Below, in pieces: positions 23,957 to 35,220 of a stretch of 64,000 nt of DNA (within the stretch, counting starts at the first letter, position 1; every line of letters starts with the position of its first letter). The notes under the pieces were generated by a model. The model saw only the letters and a list, made by a program, of their open reading frames with translations. It searched no databases and was not told where the DNA came from. The position numbers and the translations under genes were made by a program. The DNA is taken from assembly GCA_019022495.1 (NCBI GenBank), contig JAFEKR010000029.1, positions 682,001 through 746,000 on the forward strand, read 5' to 3'. The DNA is from Epichloe hybrida. Its lineage: Eukaryota > Ascomycota > Sordariomycetes > Hypocreales > Clavicipitaceae.

Positions 23957-26900
23957 TCACGCCAGACCCATGAACTCGTTTTGACGTAAAAAGCTCGTTG
24001 CCAGCTCATCGCCCCCATGCTCTGCTGCTTCCATCCAATGCACGGCAACACACATGAGGCCCACATCATTCCGGACATCGCCATCTTTGCCGCCTGCCGT
24101 TGACCGTCCTCCTGCGGCAGCAGCGCCGGGGCCCATTGCGCGGGTGTTCACTCCAGTAGTGGCCAAACCAGCAGATCCAACTCCTCCCGAGTTTCCGCGA
24201 GCTCGTTCACTTCGTCCATATCTCTCCATGACTGTCTGCTTGAAAACCTCTCGGGGTTTTGAAAGCGGAAGGGTGGTCCTTTCGACAAACTCAGGGTTGG
24301 ACAGGTAAAAGAGAGCAAGCTCTCGCTGTGCTGTAGGATAGCCTTCCTTGGCTGTGATGGCCCACATTTTCCCAACATCGTCCAACTTGTACGTGGTCGA
24401 AGGAGGAGGGGGAGTTCCTGTCAAAGACGGTTTCGCCTCAAGGAGTGAGTTGTTATCACCAGCCGACTTGCGAGAGTGGGTGTGGGCTGCGATGATCTCA
24501 TCGGCCATTTCCACCATGGTCAGACACACCTCTGATTTGAGTTTGAGGGCAGCTAGGCCGGCGTTCCAGAAAGCCTTGCCACGTTCAGGTTTATCAAGAA
24601 TCGTTGGCGGCACGAATGCGGCAATGAGCTGAAGGTCACGGAACAGTGACTTTGGCCGAATACCAGCATCTCGAAAGAGCCTTTGCATTTCACCAGTTAT
24701 CACGTCAGTACTCGCGGTGCCATTCGACATGATTGACCTCGTTTCTGAGTTTGTTTGGCGCGGTTGGTGCATGTGCCCGCTTGATTGAACCGCAGAATGA
24801 AGCGCCTGGGATCGTCGCTCTCTCACGTTATCAATTGTCCCATCAAGAGGGGTTTGACGAATGTTGACCCCACGATCGTCCGCAATGCTGGATCCCGCGT
24901 CCGAGCGGTTGGCCCTCAGCTTCTTAGAGCCGCTCCAGGTGAGAGACGCGATGATGAGGCTCTCCAATTCATTCAGAGCATTCAGTTTAGCGAAGGGATT
25001 GGGGTTGACACTGAACATATTCAGCAGCCGGCAATATGCCTTTTTGAACGGAAAGTCGACAGGATGGTCCCTTGCATTTGCCGATGGAGTGAATTGGGTT
25101 TTTTTCCCACTGCCAGGCTGGCTGTCGTCCACATCGTCACCCAAGTTACCATTCGACGGCTCCGAGTCTCGTTCAAACGTCATTTCTCCAGCACCTCGCA
25201 AATTTCGGAAGCTCTTCTTCTTTTCGATCACTCTTGGTCTCGTGGAGCTTCGACTGCCAACTTCCTTGTCCTTCTTCTCTGATCTTCGCCGTGCGCGACG
25301 ATCGAGGGCGTCCTTGCGATCTACACATTCCTGTCCCAGGCCATCGAACCAAGTGTCAGTCTCAGAACCACGTCCCAGGACCTGGCTTCCTAGATCAGAC
25401 AGGAGGAGACTGGTGAGAGTTTGCCTCAAATCAGTCAGGAATCGTGTCTTCTCGTCTTCGGCTCGTTGCAAAAAGACTGTTTCATTTGAGGACGTCGATG
25501 TCCCAGGCCTTCTTCCCGTTGACACACTCGAGCTTGATGGTAGTGGCACTTGATGGATCGGCCCGGAAAACGTTGTGGAAAGATTAGTCAAGCTCGTCGA
25601 GGGTGAGTAAGCCCTTGAGAGACCTGACCCAGGCGACATGGTGGGTTGAAATGGGGTCCAGTACGTACTCAACGATTCCGTTGTATTGATCGGCGATGCT
25701 TTTTCGTAATAATCGTTGTTCTCCACCAAATCTGACGGGGAGGCTGTCGGCCTAGCAAAGTAGATACGGGATGCGTCCAAAGAGTGTTGACTCGAGCTAG
25801 AACTGCTCAAGTTTCTAAAATCGCGACCCAGCCAACCTGGCCGGGTGGAAGTTGAGCCAATGCGCCGCTCGCTGTCGCTGACCATGCCTGTAGGGTCGTC
25901 GCTGGCGGTCCAAGATTGCTCCTTGTCTCGGGTCCTCATACGGTCATATACCACCTTTTCACGCTTGTACAGGTCGCTAGACCATAGCACAGGCGCATCT
26001 CGAATTGTCTCTCCAACCAATTTGGATATACACTTGTCCACCTCGTAGCAGAATCTGTGAATCCTTTCCTCCCCATGGCAGAAGTTCTCGATGCCATACT
26101 GTTGCAGCCACATAGACGTCATTTCAGCCTGATCATCGCTCAGTTTGTTCGGCCCACCTTGCTCCTCCGAGGCAGCCAATAGATCCATTATTTGAGACTC
26201 CGAGCGATACAAGTAGGATGAACCACCAGGAGCTCGTCCTGATTTTGTGCGCGACCGCTGAAGTGAGTTCCACCGTCGGGGCATGCCCATTGTCTTCAAG
26301 GCTTGGCAGATATAGCGGCTGTGGCCATACTCCTTGGAGTTGCGAACATCTGTGACAAACCACATTTTGTCACGCATTGCTCTGACCCGCCTCATCATGC
26401 GGTCTATCAGCCCTTCGTGACGCTCCTGACTTTGCTTCAGCCATACCAGCCACGCATCATACTCTTCAATAGCTGCCGCGGATCGCCGGATCGAGTCCCG
26501 GGGGCCCCGTGAAAAGATATTGATCTTTCCATCTGTAAGAAAGAAAAACATGCACAATCCAACGTTCAGCACAAGGGTGGCAAAGTCCTCGAGTGGCCTC
26601 GGGTCCTAGATTTTGGCTCAGCTCGTGAACAGCAAGTCTTAAGCGATAGCCATCGTCATTGTATAGATTAAGCCGCCTTTGTGCGTCAGGATGAGCTGGC
26701 GGCGGAGAATACCTCTGGGACATCCCATCGGATTGCTCATCTTGAAGTCCCTCCCGGGCGGCAGTTGTTTCGTCACTGATTACCGACGAAAAGCTAGTGC
26801 TAATTATTGAAGCTGTTTCCATGTTGTTAGCTCTGAGGCCGGTTGAGGCGGGGACCTGCTGTGAGATTGCAGAGAGCCCAGAGGCAGAAGCGGAACCAGA

Positions 26901-28868
26901 TCGGAGTGTATTTGACAGGGACGACATGGGGCGGCGTTCAGGAAACAGGGCATTCACCAAGGTTACCAAGTCTGAAGGGCTAAGCACCAAATAGGGGTGA
27001 ACCTCGACGGTCTCTCTCAAGGAGGTGATGGATCTTGCTGGGAGCAGTTTTGCAGTGGAAATTTTAGAACGGGCGCCTTGGAACCTGGCAAGGATGCTCT
27101 CCACATGTCCTTTGATCTGAGGTGGTACATCCACCGGCACACACGTTGCGGAGGGTTTGCCGCTCCACATGCTGGAAACGTATTCGTGGGCTTTCATTGC
27201 AACCTTCTTCAAGATCTTCTCTCGGGCATAGGGTGTGATATGATACTCAGCCAGCATGCCATAGGATTCGGGATGGACAATCACGCCCAGAAGAAAGACA
27301 AAAAAAAGACATCTCCAGACTAGCCAGCGGGATGTGTTCTCCAAGTACTTGTCGTCGAGTTTGTTCAAGATGGCATTGCCCAGTTCCAAGAGGCCTTCCG
27401 GAATTCCAGTGGCATCTCCGTCATCGATCAATTCAAAAAGCCCCTGGACAGCCTTGTCGTAAAAGTCCCTGGCAGCAGCTTCATCAGAAGAGTTCCAGTC
27501 GGAGAGGTTGAATCGGGTCCCGTGTTGATCCTCGGCTCGGTCGAGGATGAAAGCTCCATCTTCCAATATTTTCATCAAATACCATTCCATGTTGGATTTC
27601 CCGGACCAATCGCGCATGGCGGTCCATATATTCAGTACAGCGATAAGGAAATGCTCGCTGCTGGACTTTGGCTGCTGAATCAGCCTAGCCAAGACCGTGG
27701 CCCAGATTTCTGTTCGCCGGCGATCCTCTGTACTGTCAGGGCCGGCAGAGTTTGCGAAGCAAGAATGAATCAAGATGGAAAGTGCATCATGCCGCTGGAA
27801 TGAAAGGAGACGCTCAATGTCGGGCCCTGCACCACTCCGGTTAGAAGAACCTCCATGATGACGACTTGCCGATCTTCCGTGAAATGGCAACACGGATTCC
27901 ACGGGTTCCATGGCCTTGTGAAAACTGAGGAATGCATTCAGCTCAGAGCTAGAAAGCGCACATATTCGAGTTGCCAGGTAGTCAGGGTTGGTTCGTACTT
28001 CAGACAAAAAATCAAGAAAAGTGTCACGGGACGATGCGGAAATATCATGCAGAAATGGGGTGATGGATCGTATGGGGCCAACGGCGACACTGGGGGTGGT
28101 AGAAGTATCTAGACTTTCCGATGAACCCAACGCAGGCGAAGAGACTGGCTCCAGGTCTGGCTCCAACAGGGCATAGCGGCGTAGCTCATCACAGCTTTTT
28201 CGAACATCCTGTATAGCATTATATAGCATAGCAAAGCCATCCTTGTCATCTTTTCGGAAGCTGTCGACCAGGTTCCTGTGAGCAATATCACCGCACCTGG
28301 TGAGTCGAGCGCTGAGAGCAGTAGAAATTAGACTTCTTTGCAAGCGAACCCTGGTGTTGGCGCGCTTGCGCTCCTGGTATTTGGAAAGGCGCACAACATG
28401 AGCCAGCTCCTGCAGTGTAATGCTTTCGTCATGTTTTGTTATATGTGGATTTGTAAACTGTGTCGGGTCTGGTAATAGTGGCTGCGTACGAGATTGCCGG
28501 GGTTTCGTGTCACTGGGTACGATGGAAGCTGTAGCAGGCTGGACCTTAGTATCACGCCAGTCGCTTGCTTGAGAAGTGGGAGTGGAAGCAGCTGGCTGTG
28601 CCACAAGCGGTTTCCTCGAGGTTGCCGTGCTTGGCTGGGCTCTTTGGTGGCTCCAACGGCTTCCTTCGTCGGTATGGCGTACCGGAACATGGGACTGAAC
28701 AACTTCGGCAGAGCGATCAGGATCATCAGGGCGTTGTGAGCGATACCGAGTCGGATGGGGAATATCCTTGTGGCTTTCGCGGCGCGCCGACGGGCTGGGA
28801 GACCTCGAAGGACGAGCGGTTGTCGGTGACGCAGCTGGCAGCGGAAGATGCACATAGGTCAGCAACAT
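23957..28868 (-). CDS. Very large conserved fungal protein of unknown function, frame changes near 26.6 kb (about 1630 aa)
   Basis: Two long minus-strand frames overlap: about 28868-26466 (about 800 codons) and about 26605-23957 (about 880 codons). They read as one protein. The first half is Ser/Pro-rich, then helical, with a block reading SRWLVWRCLFFVFLLG and VHPESYGMLAEYHITPYAREKI. The second half begins DGKINIFSRGPRDSIRRSAA. It continues with a conserved-looking block (QERHEGLIDRMMRRVRAMRDK, about 26.4 kb) and a long Ser-rich linker. It ends with helical Sel1/TPR-like pairs (YPTAQRELALFYL, AVHWMEAAEHGGDELA). The function is not recognised. The junction is unresolved: a good acceptor TTTCTTACAG ends at 26533, but the only phase-matching donor is a poor GTGCTG giving a 40-nt intron. 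A one-base indel is the alternative. The start is also uncertain: the first ATG is at 28868, and an upstream exon is possible. Confidence 0.7.
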
Positions 28869-30545
28869 GAGCAGCGCCAAAGACGAGCAGACTGGACAGG
28901 GAATAGATGGGTTCCAACCCCCAGGTCATGTACAGCTATGACAACGCGACATACTCGTAGGAGAACAGGTGCGAACGGGCGAAGAGAGAGATCGTTGCAT
29001 GGAGATCATAGTGATACCATGCATATGGCCCCGTGTTGGCGTGGTGCAGCAGCGCGAGCGACAGCTTCTAGAAGAAACCGCCTACCGGCCGATGCGCGAA
29101 GGTTGAGGGTGTATCACGAGGAAGAGTCGAGTCGGAAATCACAATGCACGAACTAACTATATATCTTGCTGGCGCAGGACCGAGGGGTTGCTGAGAGGAA
29201 GGGGGAAGGAGCGGCCGGCAGTGGAACCGGGCGGGATCCCGCGAAGAAGAGAAAGAAGAAGGGAGGGAGGGAAGGAAGCTTGCAGCGCAGCAAACAAAAG
29301 ACGAAGAAGTAGAGCCAGATTCACAAAAAAAAGGGGGAAAGACGAGCAAGGGAGCAAGGAGGCAGGTTAGGCTGGCGAGGGGCGACGATGCGATACATAT
29401 GCTAGGTGGCCGGTGGCAGGTGGCAGGTGGCAGGTGGCAAGCAAGTTGTTGGAGGTGCAGCGCAGCGCAGCAGTCTGAAGCACATGCCGCATGCACTGTA
29501 CATGACTCTCTTGGGGAGGGTCGAAGCACATGCTGCATGCGCTGTACATTAACTCTCTTGGGGAGGGTCGGGGCTTCAGTTGGTGGGCCTGGCGCACATG
29601 CGAAGATGCCCTGGCGTGTGCCCTGCTGGCGTGGGGTATTACAACAACCAGTGCAAGTCCAGCCTACCGCCTCGCGCCGAGTCCAGTTGTTGAAGTCGCC
29701 CACTTTGGACGACACTATGTATGCTTGGGAGAAGGCATGGTGTGTCACCCGTTGAGAACTCTGAACAAGACGCATCCTTTTGGGGAAAAAATGGATTCTC
29801 ATACCAATTTCTCTACTTGCTGCTTATCGGTACAGAGGGAACAATCCGGACCGACCAGACGGACGGCGGGCGACGGACGGCGGTCATGTGTCGTCTGGCT
29901 GTCTGGTGAGTTGGCACTGCATGGTGCATGATATGGACAATGGATGCATATCCAGTGGCACGCAGTTGTCCCTCCCGAGGGCTCGTACCCGACGAGGAAT
30001 ACGTTCGTTGATCCGGCTCCGGTCGTGCGACGTAATCCGACGTGGTGCCATCAATGTTGCTATATATTCATGAATCATCACTTTCCAGCCGGCTTCTCAT
30101 ACCGACGACATGCGTTGCCTGCTTCGACGTCCATCGTGCCATTCATGTCGGGTCTGTACATATATATGTACACGTCCGAATGTACATCCCGTCAGTGCGT
30201 AATTATTCCTTGGTCGGCGCCCCCCTCCACTGACCCCTCCCCTGACCCCCTCCCCTCGTGCCTCTCGGCAAACAAGCCGTCTGATCTGGTCTGGCCTCGT
30301 CCTCCACAACCACCCCCGCCGAGTCATCATGGTCGGTCCTCCACATCACGAAACGGCAGTGGCCATCGCCCAATCCCCTTCGTCCACGCCGACGCCATGC
30401 AGCAGCCTCACGCACTATGTACATACACGTAGACACGTGCGCCAACTCACCTCGCGAACCCCAATCATGCGCCAACTTGGCCAAAGCTGCCCGCTCCATC
30501 GGCCAGAGTCTCTCTCAAATCGGCCACACATTCTGTTCGTCGACC
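28869..30545. other. Long intergenic/leader region
   Basis: About 1.7 kb without a supported gene. It contains purine-rich leader-like sequence (29200-29350), a GGTGGCA array near 29403-29440 and a 46-bp tandem duplication at 29477-29569. Open frames here overlap on both strands and look spurious. Confidence 0.5.
29477..29569. repeat. 46/47-bp tandem duplication
   Basis: GAAGCACATG...GGGGAGGGTC at 29477-29522 is repeated at 29523-29569 with four substitutions or so and one inserted base. Confidence 0.9.
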
Positions 30546-30773
30546 ATGAAAACCACAGCCTGCATCTTGTCGGTTTTTGTCTCACTATTTTGGCTTTGCT
30601 CGGCTTTGATTTGTCTTCAAGGGGAAGCAGGAACGTCCACTGGGAGTCCTAAAGCATCTCATTCACATCCGCAGAATGAAATGGGCTTTTGTATCCCAGC
30701 CGTTTGTGAACCGATGCTGAGGGCTTGCGGCAAGTGCGACAGACGCATGGAGGGCCAAAAGTCTGTAGAGTAA
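30546..30773 (+). CDS. Candidate small secreted Cys-containing peptide, 75 aa
   Basis: A single uninterrupted frame starts at an ATG in reasonable context (GTCGACCATGAAA). Residues 1-28 form a classic signal peptide: MKTT, then a hydrophobic core (ILSVFVSLFWLCSALI), then a plausible cleavage near GEA. The predicted mature part is about 47 residues with four cysteines in the pattern C-x4-C-x6-C-x2-C (FCIPAVCEPMLRACGKC). This size and layout fit small secreted proteins of fungi, some of which act on hosts or competitors. No family is recognised. It is a short frame in a long intergenic region, so chance cannot be excluded. A longer upstream in-frame ATG exists at 30417 but would hide the signal peptide. 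Confidence 0.4.
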   Translation: MKTTACILSVFVSLFWLCSALICLQGEAGTSTGSPKASHSHPQNEMGFCIPAVCEPMLRACGKCDRRMEGQKSVE

Positions 30774-31172
30774 TTCTTTAAGTGGGTTTCCTCGTGTACT
30801 TCGTGTGATAGTTCGTGCCGGACAGCCAACGCTGCTGTTTAATGGTAACCCGGATTTCACATAGTCCCGACAGTATACGTGTCAGCTGAGCTGAAGAGTA
30901 TTCAACCATGTAGAGACAAAGGTCAGCTCAACCCGGATTATTCACAGTTCAGTTCTCATGACAAGCCATTGCAAGAGCCAAAGGCGAACAAGGCGTTCAT
31001 GTTTTATACATGAATAGAATGCTCCACCTATTTTTGCAACCCAGGCAAAGACCAAGCCCGAATATTTTTTTTCCCCATTGACTTCGCACAGGTATATGCA
31101 TTCGATAGCAGAAATCATCTCAAATCGCTTGTGTCAGGTGAATCATGAATACATTATCAAATCGCGCGCACT
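30774..31172. other. Intergenic, 3' side of hapX
   Basis: Non-coding. It includes a run of eight T (31066-31073) and probably the hapX 3' untranslated region and polyadenylation site. Confidence 0.6.
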
Positions 31173-33113
31173 TTAAGCATCACGGCCAAATCGGACGTCG
31201 AATTCCTTCAAAACGCTCATGATACTAGCGGCTTCAACCTCAATCGCCTGCCGGCTAGGAATGGATCCGCGACCCGCTGGCACAGGTGTGGTAGTCTTGA
31301 GCTTTGGAAGCCATGAAGAAATATCATCCGCGGCTTTGGAGAAGTTCCTGTGACTGGAGAGCGTCTGGTACGCCTCGGCACAGCTGAGGCCGAGACTGGG
31401 GAGACTGGGGAGGGTAATTTTCTCTGGGATTGCTTCTGACTTGCAGCATCCACCGCCTGCGCCTTTGCCACCACAGCAACCACCAGAGGGGCCTTGCTCA
31501 CGACTGTACTTGGCGTTCATCAATCGGCAAAAGAGACCGGATTTGGGATCGGCTTGGCACTGAGCACAGGTTCCGGGGCCATTGTTTCCACAGCCGCCGT
31601 TTGAATCAGAGGCAGCCTTTGCTGGCTTCTTTCCCACGATTCGACGTGGCAATTTAACGGCTCCATCAGCAGTCATCTCCATAGCCGTGGGCGGAGGCAA
31701 AATGTCGGGTTCTGACGGAGGCGGGGTTTGAGTTTGATGGGAGGACTGGGGCATCGTCTCCGATGGTGTAATCGCTGGCGTGGCCACACCAGCAGCATCT
31801 TCGGCGCAGACGCAGTACGTCCCGTCCTTGCAGAATCCACAGCTTTCCCTGAAGGCCATGGTACCTCCAGATGGTATTTGAGTATCAAACGAGGACTGTT
31901 CATAAAGCGACTCGGAAGCCGGGTGGGGAGCCGGCTTCCTTGAAAACACGGCAGTAAAGTCTGTCTCAGTGACCGAATTCGCGTTGGCCATGGACCTGTG
32001 CCGCTTGCCGCCTGACCAGTCTGCTGACGGCGAGACAGGTCTCTTCAGATCTTGTCCTTGACCAACAGCGTCATCCAAGCACTGACAAAGAGCACCAAAC
32101 ACACATTTGCCACAACCCGCTGACACGGATGCAAGGACTTCTTCAGCACAGGCACATGGTCCGTTTGGCGAACAATTGCCGCAAGTAATGGTAGCACCAG
32201 CGTCCGGGTTGTTGAAACTGATGTCTAGGCTCTGTGGCGGGGTGATGATTTGCGAAATGGAGGAATTCTTTCCTTGGGCGAGTTGACTACTGTGCCCGTC
32301 CGACAGGCTGAGACGTGTTGGGTGATGGGTCGAGCCATGAGGTTGACTGTGAGGTTGACCGTGATGGTGGCGGGGGCCACCCATGTTCCGAGACCGGTAG
32401 AGGTCGTCGCCGTGTCTCCTCCTCAGAGTTTCTGCCTGGGTCTCGGCACGAATACGTTCCTGACGCTCGCGGTCTAGCATGTTTTCCAATAGCAAACATC
32501 TTGAGCGGAATGATTGCAGGTCCAACTCAAGACTGTGAATTTTGTCTTTGAGCTCGCTCTCTTCCTTCTGATGGTCATCTCTGATTTCATCAAGCAGCTG
32601 TTCCAGTTCCCCAACACGAGCAGCTCTTCTTTCACGGAAAGCGCGCTGAGCAGCCCGGTTCTGTGCCTTTCTCTTTGTTGGAGGAGTATCCGTAGCTGGT
32701 TTGCGTCCTGGCTTTGGTCGAGGGGGAATGACCCATTCCTTTGAGGTCATGGAAATCTTTGGGGCCTCCGCAGCAGAAACGGGGCTGATCGAGGCAGCCA
32801 TGGTCATCTTGTCTGTAGTCGGGGGTGCTGATAGACGAGGCAGAGGCGAAGGGCCACCAGTTGCTTTGGCGGGAGTGTTTGCCTTTGGCTGCTTTGTCGG
32901 GAGAGGTGATCGAGCTGGTGGGGCAGCAGCAGTCGCCGGGGACGCCGCAGTAGCCGCAGTAGCCGCAGTAGCCGCAGTATTACTGAAGGCAAACTTTTGG
33001 TTGGCCCTGGAAGCACTATGAGATGCTATTTGCCTCTTGTTGCCGTCCTCGGGTATGACGCCGGACTCGTGAGATGGAGGAGAGTGCGCGAGAGGAGCGG
33101 GTGTGGAAGGCAT
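31173..33113 (-). CDS. hapX: HapX, bZIP iron-response regulator (646 aa)
   Basis: Intronless as read. The start chosen is the ATG at 33113 (CACCATGCCTTCC); the frame stays open for 13 more codons upstream but without an ATG. HapX binds the CCAAT-binding complex and represses iron-consuming pathways when iron is scarce; with iron it activates storage. The Hap4-like CBC-binding motif (SKEWVIPPRPKPGRKP) lies at about residues 124-140. It is directly followed by a bZIP basic region (KRKAQNRAAQRAFRERR, about 147-163) and a coiled coil to about 232. Four cysteine-rich iron-sensing regions follow: CGNCSPNGPCAC (311), CGKCVFGALCQC (334), CGFCKDGTYCVC (425) and CGNNGPGTCAQC...C (508-529). A Cys/Gly patch GGCCGGKGAGGGCC lies near 545. 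An Ala/Thr tract near residue 47 comes from a 9-bp microsatellite (about 32943-32984). All features match HapX. Confidence 0.95.
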   Translation of the reverse strand: MPSTPAPLAHSPPSHESGVIPEDGNKRQIASHSASRANQKFAFSNTAATAATAATAASPATAAAPPARSPLPTKQPKANTPAKATGGPSPLPRLSAPPTTDKMTMAASISPVSAAEAPKISMTSKEWVIPPRPKPGRKPATDTPPTKRKAQNRAAQRAFRERRAARVGELEQLLDEIRDDHQKEESELKDKIHSLELDLQSFRSRCLLLENMLDRERQERIRAETQAETLRRRHGDDLYRSRNMGGPRHHHGQPHSQPHGSTHHPTRLSLSDGHSSQLAQGKNSSISQIITPPQSLDISFNNPDAGATITCGNCSPNGPCACAEEVLASVSAGCGKCVFGALCQCLDDAVGQGQDLKRPVSPSADWSGGKRHRSMANANSVTETDFTAVFSRKPAPHPASESLYEQSSFDTQIPSGGTMAFRESCGFCKDGTYCVCAEDAAGVATPAITPSETMPQSSHQTQTPPPSEPDILPPPTAMEMTADGAVKLPRRIVGKKPAKAASDSNGGCGNNGPGTCAQCQADPKSGLFCRLMNAKYSREQGPSGGCCGGKGAGGGCCKSEAIPEKITLPSLPSLGLSCAEAYQTLSSHRNFSKAADDISSWLPKLKTTTPVPAGRGSIPSRQAIEVEAASIMSVLKEFDVRFGRDA

Positions 33114-33187
33114 GGTGTCGGCAAGCGAACAAGTGGAGTTTTTGCAGCGCAAACGATTGTGCTAACTCGTGATTCGCTGGGAGTGGA

Positions 33188-33192
33188 CCAAT
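33188..33192 (+). promoter_or_regulatory. CCAAT box in the hapX promoter/leader
   Basis: CCAAT on the plus strand, 75 bp upstream of the hapX ATG. A GATT lies 13 bases further on, close to but not exactly the spacing described for joint CBC-HapX sites (CSAAT-N12-RWT). Confidence 0.45.
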
Positions 33193-33234
33193 ACCTCGGA
33201 GTTCCGATTCGGGCGGTGGTATGACTTATGCAGG

Positions 33235-33243
33235 ATCAGATAA
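33235..33243 (+). promoter_or_regulatory. SreA-type GATA site (ATCAGATAA) upstream of hapX
   Basis: ATCAGATAA matches the ATCWGATAA consensus of the fungal siderophore/iron GATA repressor SreA, 122 bp upstream of the hapX start. In Aspergillus SreA represses hapX under iron sufficiency, so the site fits the known loop. Two further TGATAA cores occur near 33800-33820. Confidence 0.6.
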
Positions 33244-34065
33244 GTAAAAAAATGGGTCCCCACCGGCGCCTGCAGCTTTGGAAAAAGGAACAGACCGATA
33301 TTTGCTGGAGCAGGGTGGCGAGAAAACAGGCTTGTAGTCTATGCGACAGAGGACAAGAAAAAGTACTGATAGAATGGTGTTGCTCTTGATCTTCGCCCGC
33401 TTTTGAACGGTAGCAGGTTTGCGCCGAATAGAGACGTGTGATGCGACGCAGAGAGTCTCAGGTAGCCGGAGGGTAATTCAAGGTAATAACAGCAAAACAA
33501 ACAGAGTGAGTTTCAAGGCCTCTCCTTCTGATTCGCTTTTCGCTCAATCCAATAAAATACGAATCGTCAGGCTGTCAGCACTGAGTGAAAGGATGATACA
33601 GAAGAGCTGGGTCTTGAAGTAATAGCCCCCATCTAATGCGGCGCGGGGCTTGGAAGTGAGGGATATTGAGATTTTGAAAGGAGGTACAAAAGCATGGGCG
33701 CTTGCGTTCCGAGAAAAGGAGCAGCTGTGGCTCTATTTGAACGAGGCAGAGACTTGAGGTGGCCCGGTTCAAGGAGGGGAAAGGTGGGGCCGTGGATTGA
33801 TTGATAAGATTTGATTGATAAAGTCTCACAGACCTTTCTCCGTCCTTGTCGCGCTAATAGCCTTGCCCTTCTCCAATACTGAACAAAGTCGAACAGCCTC
33901 CCAATCCTACCATCATAAATATAAGCAATACATCCGTTAATCATTATATGCTCGTTTATCGCAGCCACTATAAGGGGTGCGCACTCCGTTTTTGGCCTAG
34001 GTGGCCTGGCTTCAATAACATCTACAGCGTTGTAAAACAATACGGCATCGAAAAACACAACTTAC
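33244..34065. other. hapX upstream region
   Basis: Promoter and leader of hapX. No gene is supported; minus-strand frames at 33633-34058 show no domain. Confidence 0.55.
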
Positions 34066-35220
34066 TTGCCCTTCGAAATCAACCTTATCGTAGTCCGGGC
34101 CTTGGTAGAAGATGACGAGAACCTGGCTCGCGTCGCTACGGTATCGTGTGACTGGCAGAGGATAATTGAGTCACACAACTTTGCACAGATCAGACTCACG
34201 CTGTCCCGCATCGCCGAGCTCGATGTAATGACACGCCGCAATCGAGGTCGGGTGCGCTACTTATGGCTCTGCCTCGAAATCGAACGATATGGCTGTAGCC
34301 CCCCTTAGGCAGAATACTCTTGTCATGAAAGCGTTTCAGGATCTCTTCTCAGTCCTTCGAGCCTGGGAGCCAAATGGCTTTTTATCACTGGATGTTAGCG
34401 TTGACTCGACTAGTAACGAAGAGCATTGATTCAAGTATATGACTTCTGATCCTGATCTACCAAATAAAGGTAGCCATGATCAAGAGGTCAGGCAGGGAAG
34501 GCTAGCCAGAGCAGCGGCAGCTTTTCGAGGTCCCTTGACTTCGTCGATAAGTTCGAGTTTTATGAAACTGAGGAGGAGAAAGATGGAGAGGAGAGAGATG
34601 GAAGGTGGCGGCATTTACCACTGGTACCAGCGGTGACACGTCTGCTGTTGTGTCAGCAAATCCGCCAGCCTTGGACACTTCGAGCGCTTGCCAACATTCT
34701 TGCGCTGTTTCCTCGATTACGTGAGCTTTATTATGAGCCTTGTAGAGCAGAGCAAGATGACTCTTTCCAAGAGTTCGCAGATGACGTCAAGTGATTCCTG
34801 CAACCACGATAAGAACGAACACCAATGCTAAATCTTTATATAGATTTTCTGCATCTCCTTAATTCTCCCGCCGTCAAAACACTGAGAAAACTAACAATCT
34901 TCAAAAGTTTCGGCCCCCACCACGCGAACGTTGACGCCCGCCACATTGATGAGTCTCTTGACACTGATGATATTGATATCGTTTCCCTTTTAAATCCATC
35001 CGCCGTGCAAGACCATGTATCGCTCACTTAGCCTCCAAACCCTGTTCTGAGTGAGGCACTTGCCACGGTTAGTCGCAATCTTGAATCTATCTCGGGCGCA
35101 TTCATGGTAGACGTGAGCCTCTTTTCCGCCCCAATAGCTATCCATTCGTGAAGAGGCGGCCCATTTTGAAGACGCTCGTTCTGACTTCATAGCTACTGGC
35201 GGCGGACGAGAGGCAAGCAA
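34066..35220 (+). pseudogene. Decayed F-box protein gene
   Basis: Blocks typical of the expanded fungal F-box family can be read in order, but in different frames. The first is LPFEINLIVVRALVEDDENL, continuing VATVSCDWQRIIE, with no ATG at its head. It stops at 34306. A shifted block NTLVMKAFQDLFSVLRAWEPN then ends in a TGA at 34427 where family members have Trp (EHWFKY). Later come LCQQIRQPWTLRALANILALF (split by eye), RLRELYYEPCRA and LHLLNSPAVKTLRKLTIF. At least two frameshifts and several stops separate the blocks. The gene is dead, and is the only such relic between hapX and spc3. Confidence 0.75.

Noticed and set aside
29068..29802. 244-codon minus-strand frame in the long intergenic region
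   Set aside because: It covers tandem repeats and purine/pyrimidine tracts in leader-like DNA and has no recognisable domain.
33119..33152. Longer HapX N-terminus using the open frame upstream of 33113
   Set aside because: There is no ATG in that extension (it begins at a TTG); the ATG at 33113 has a good initiation context.
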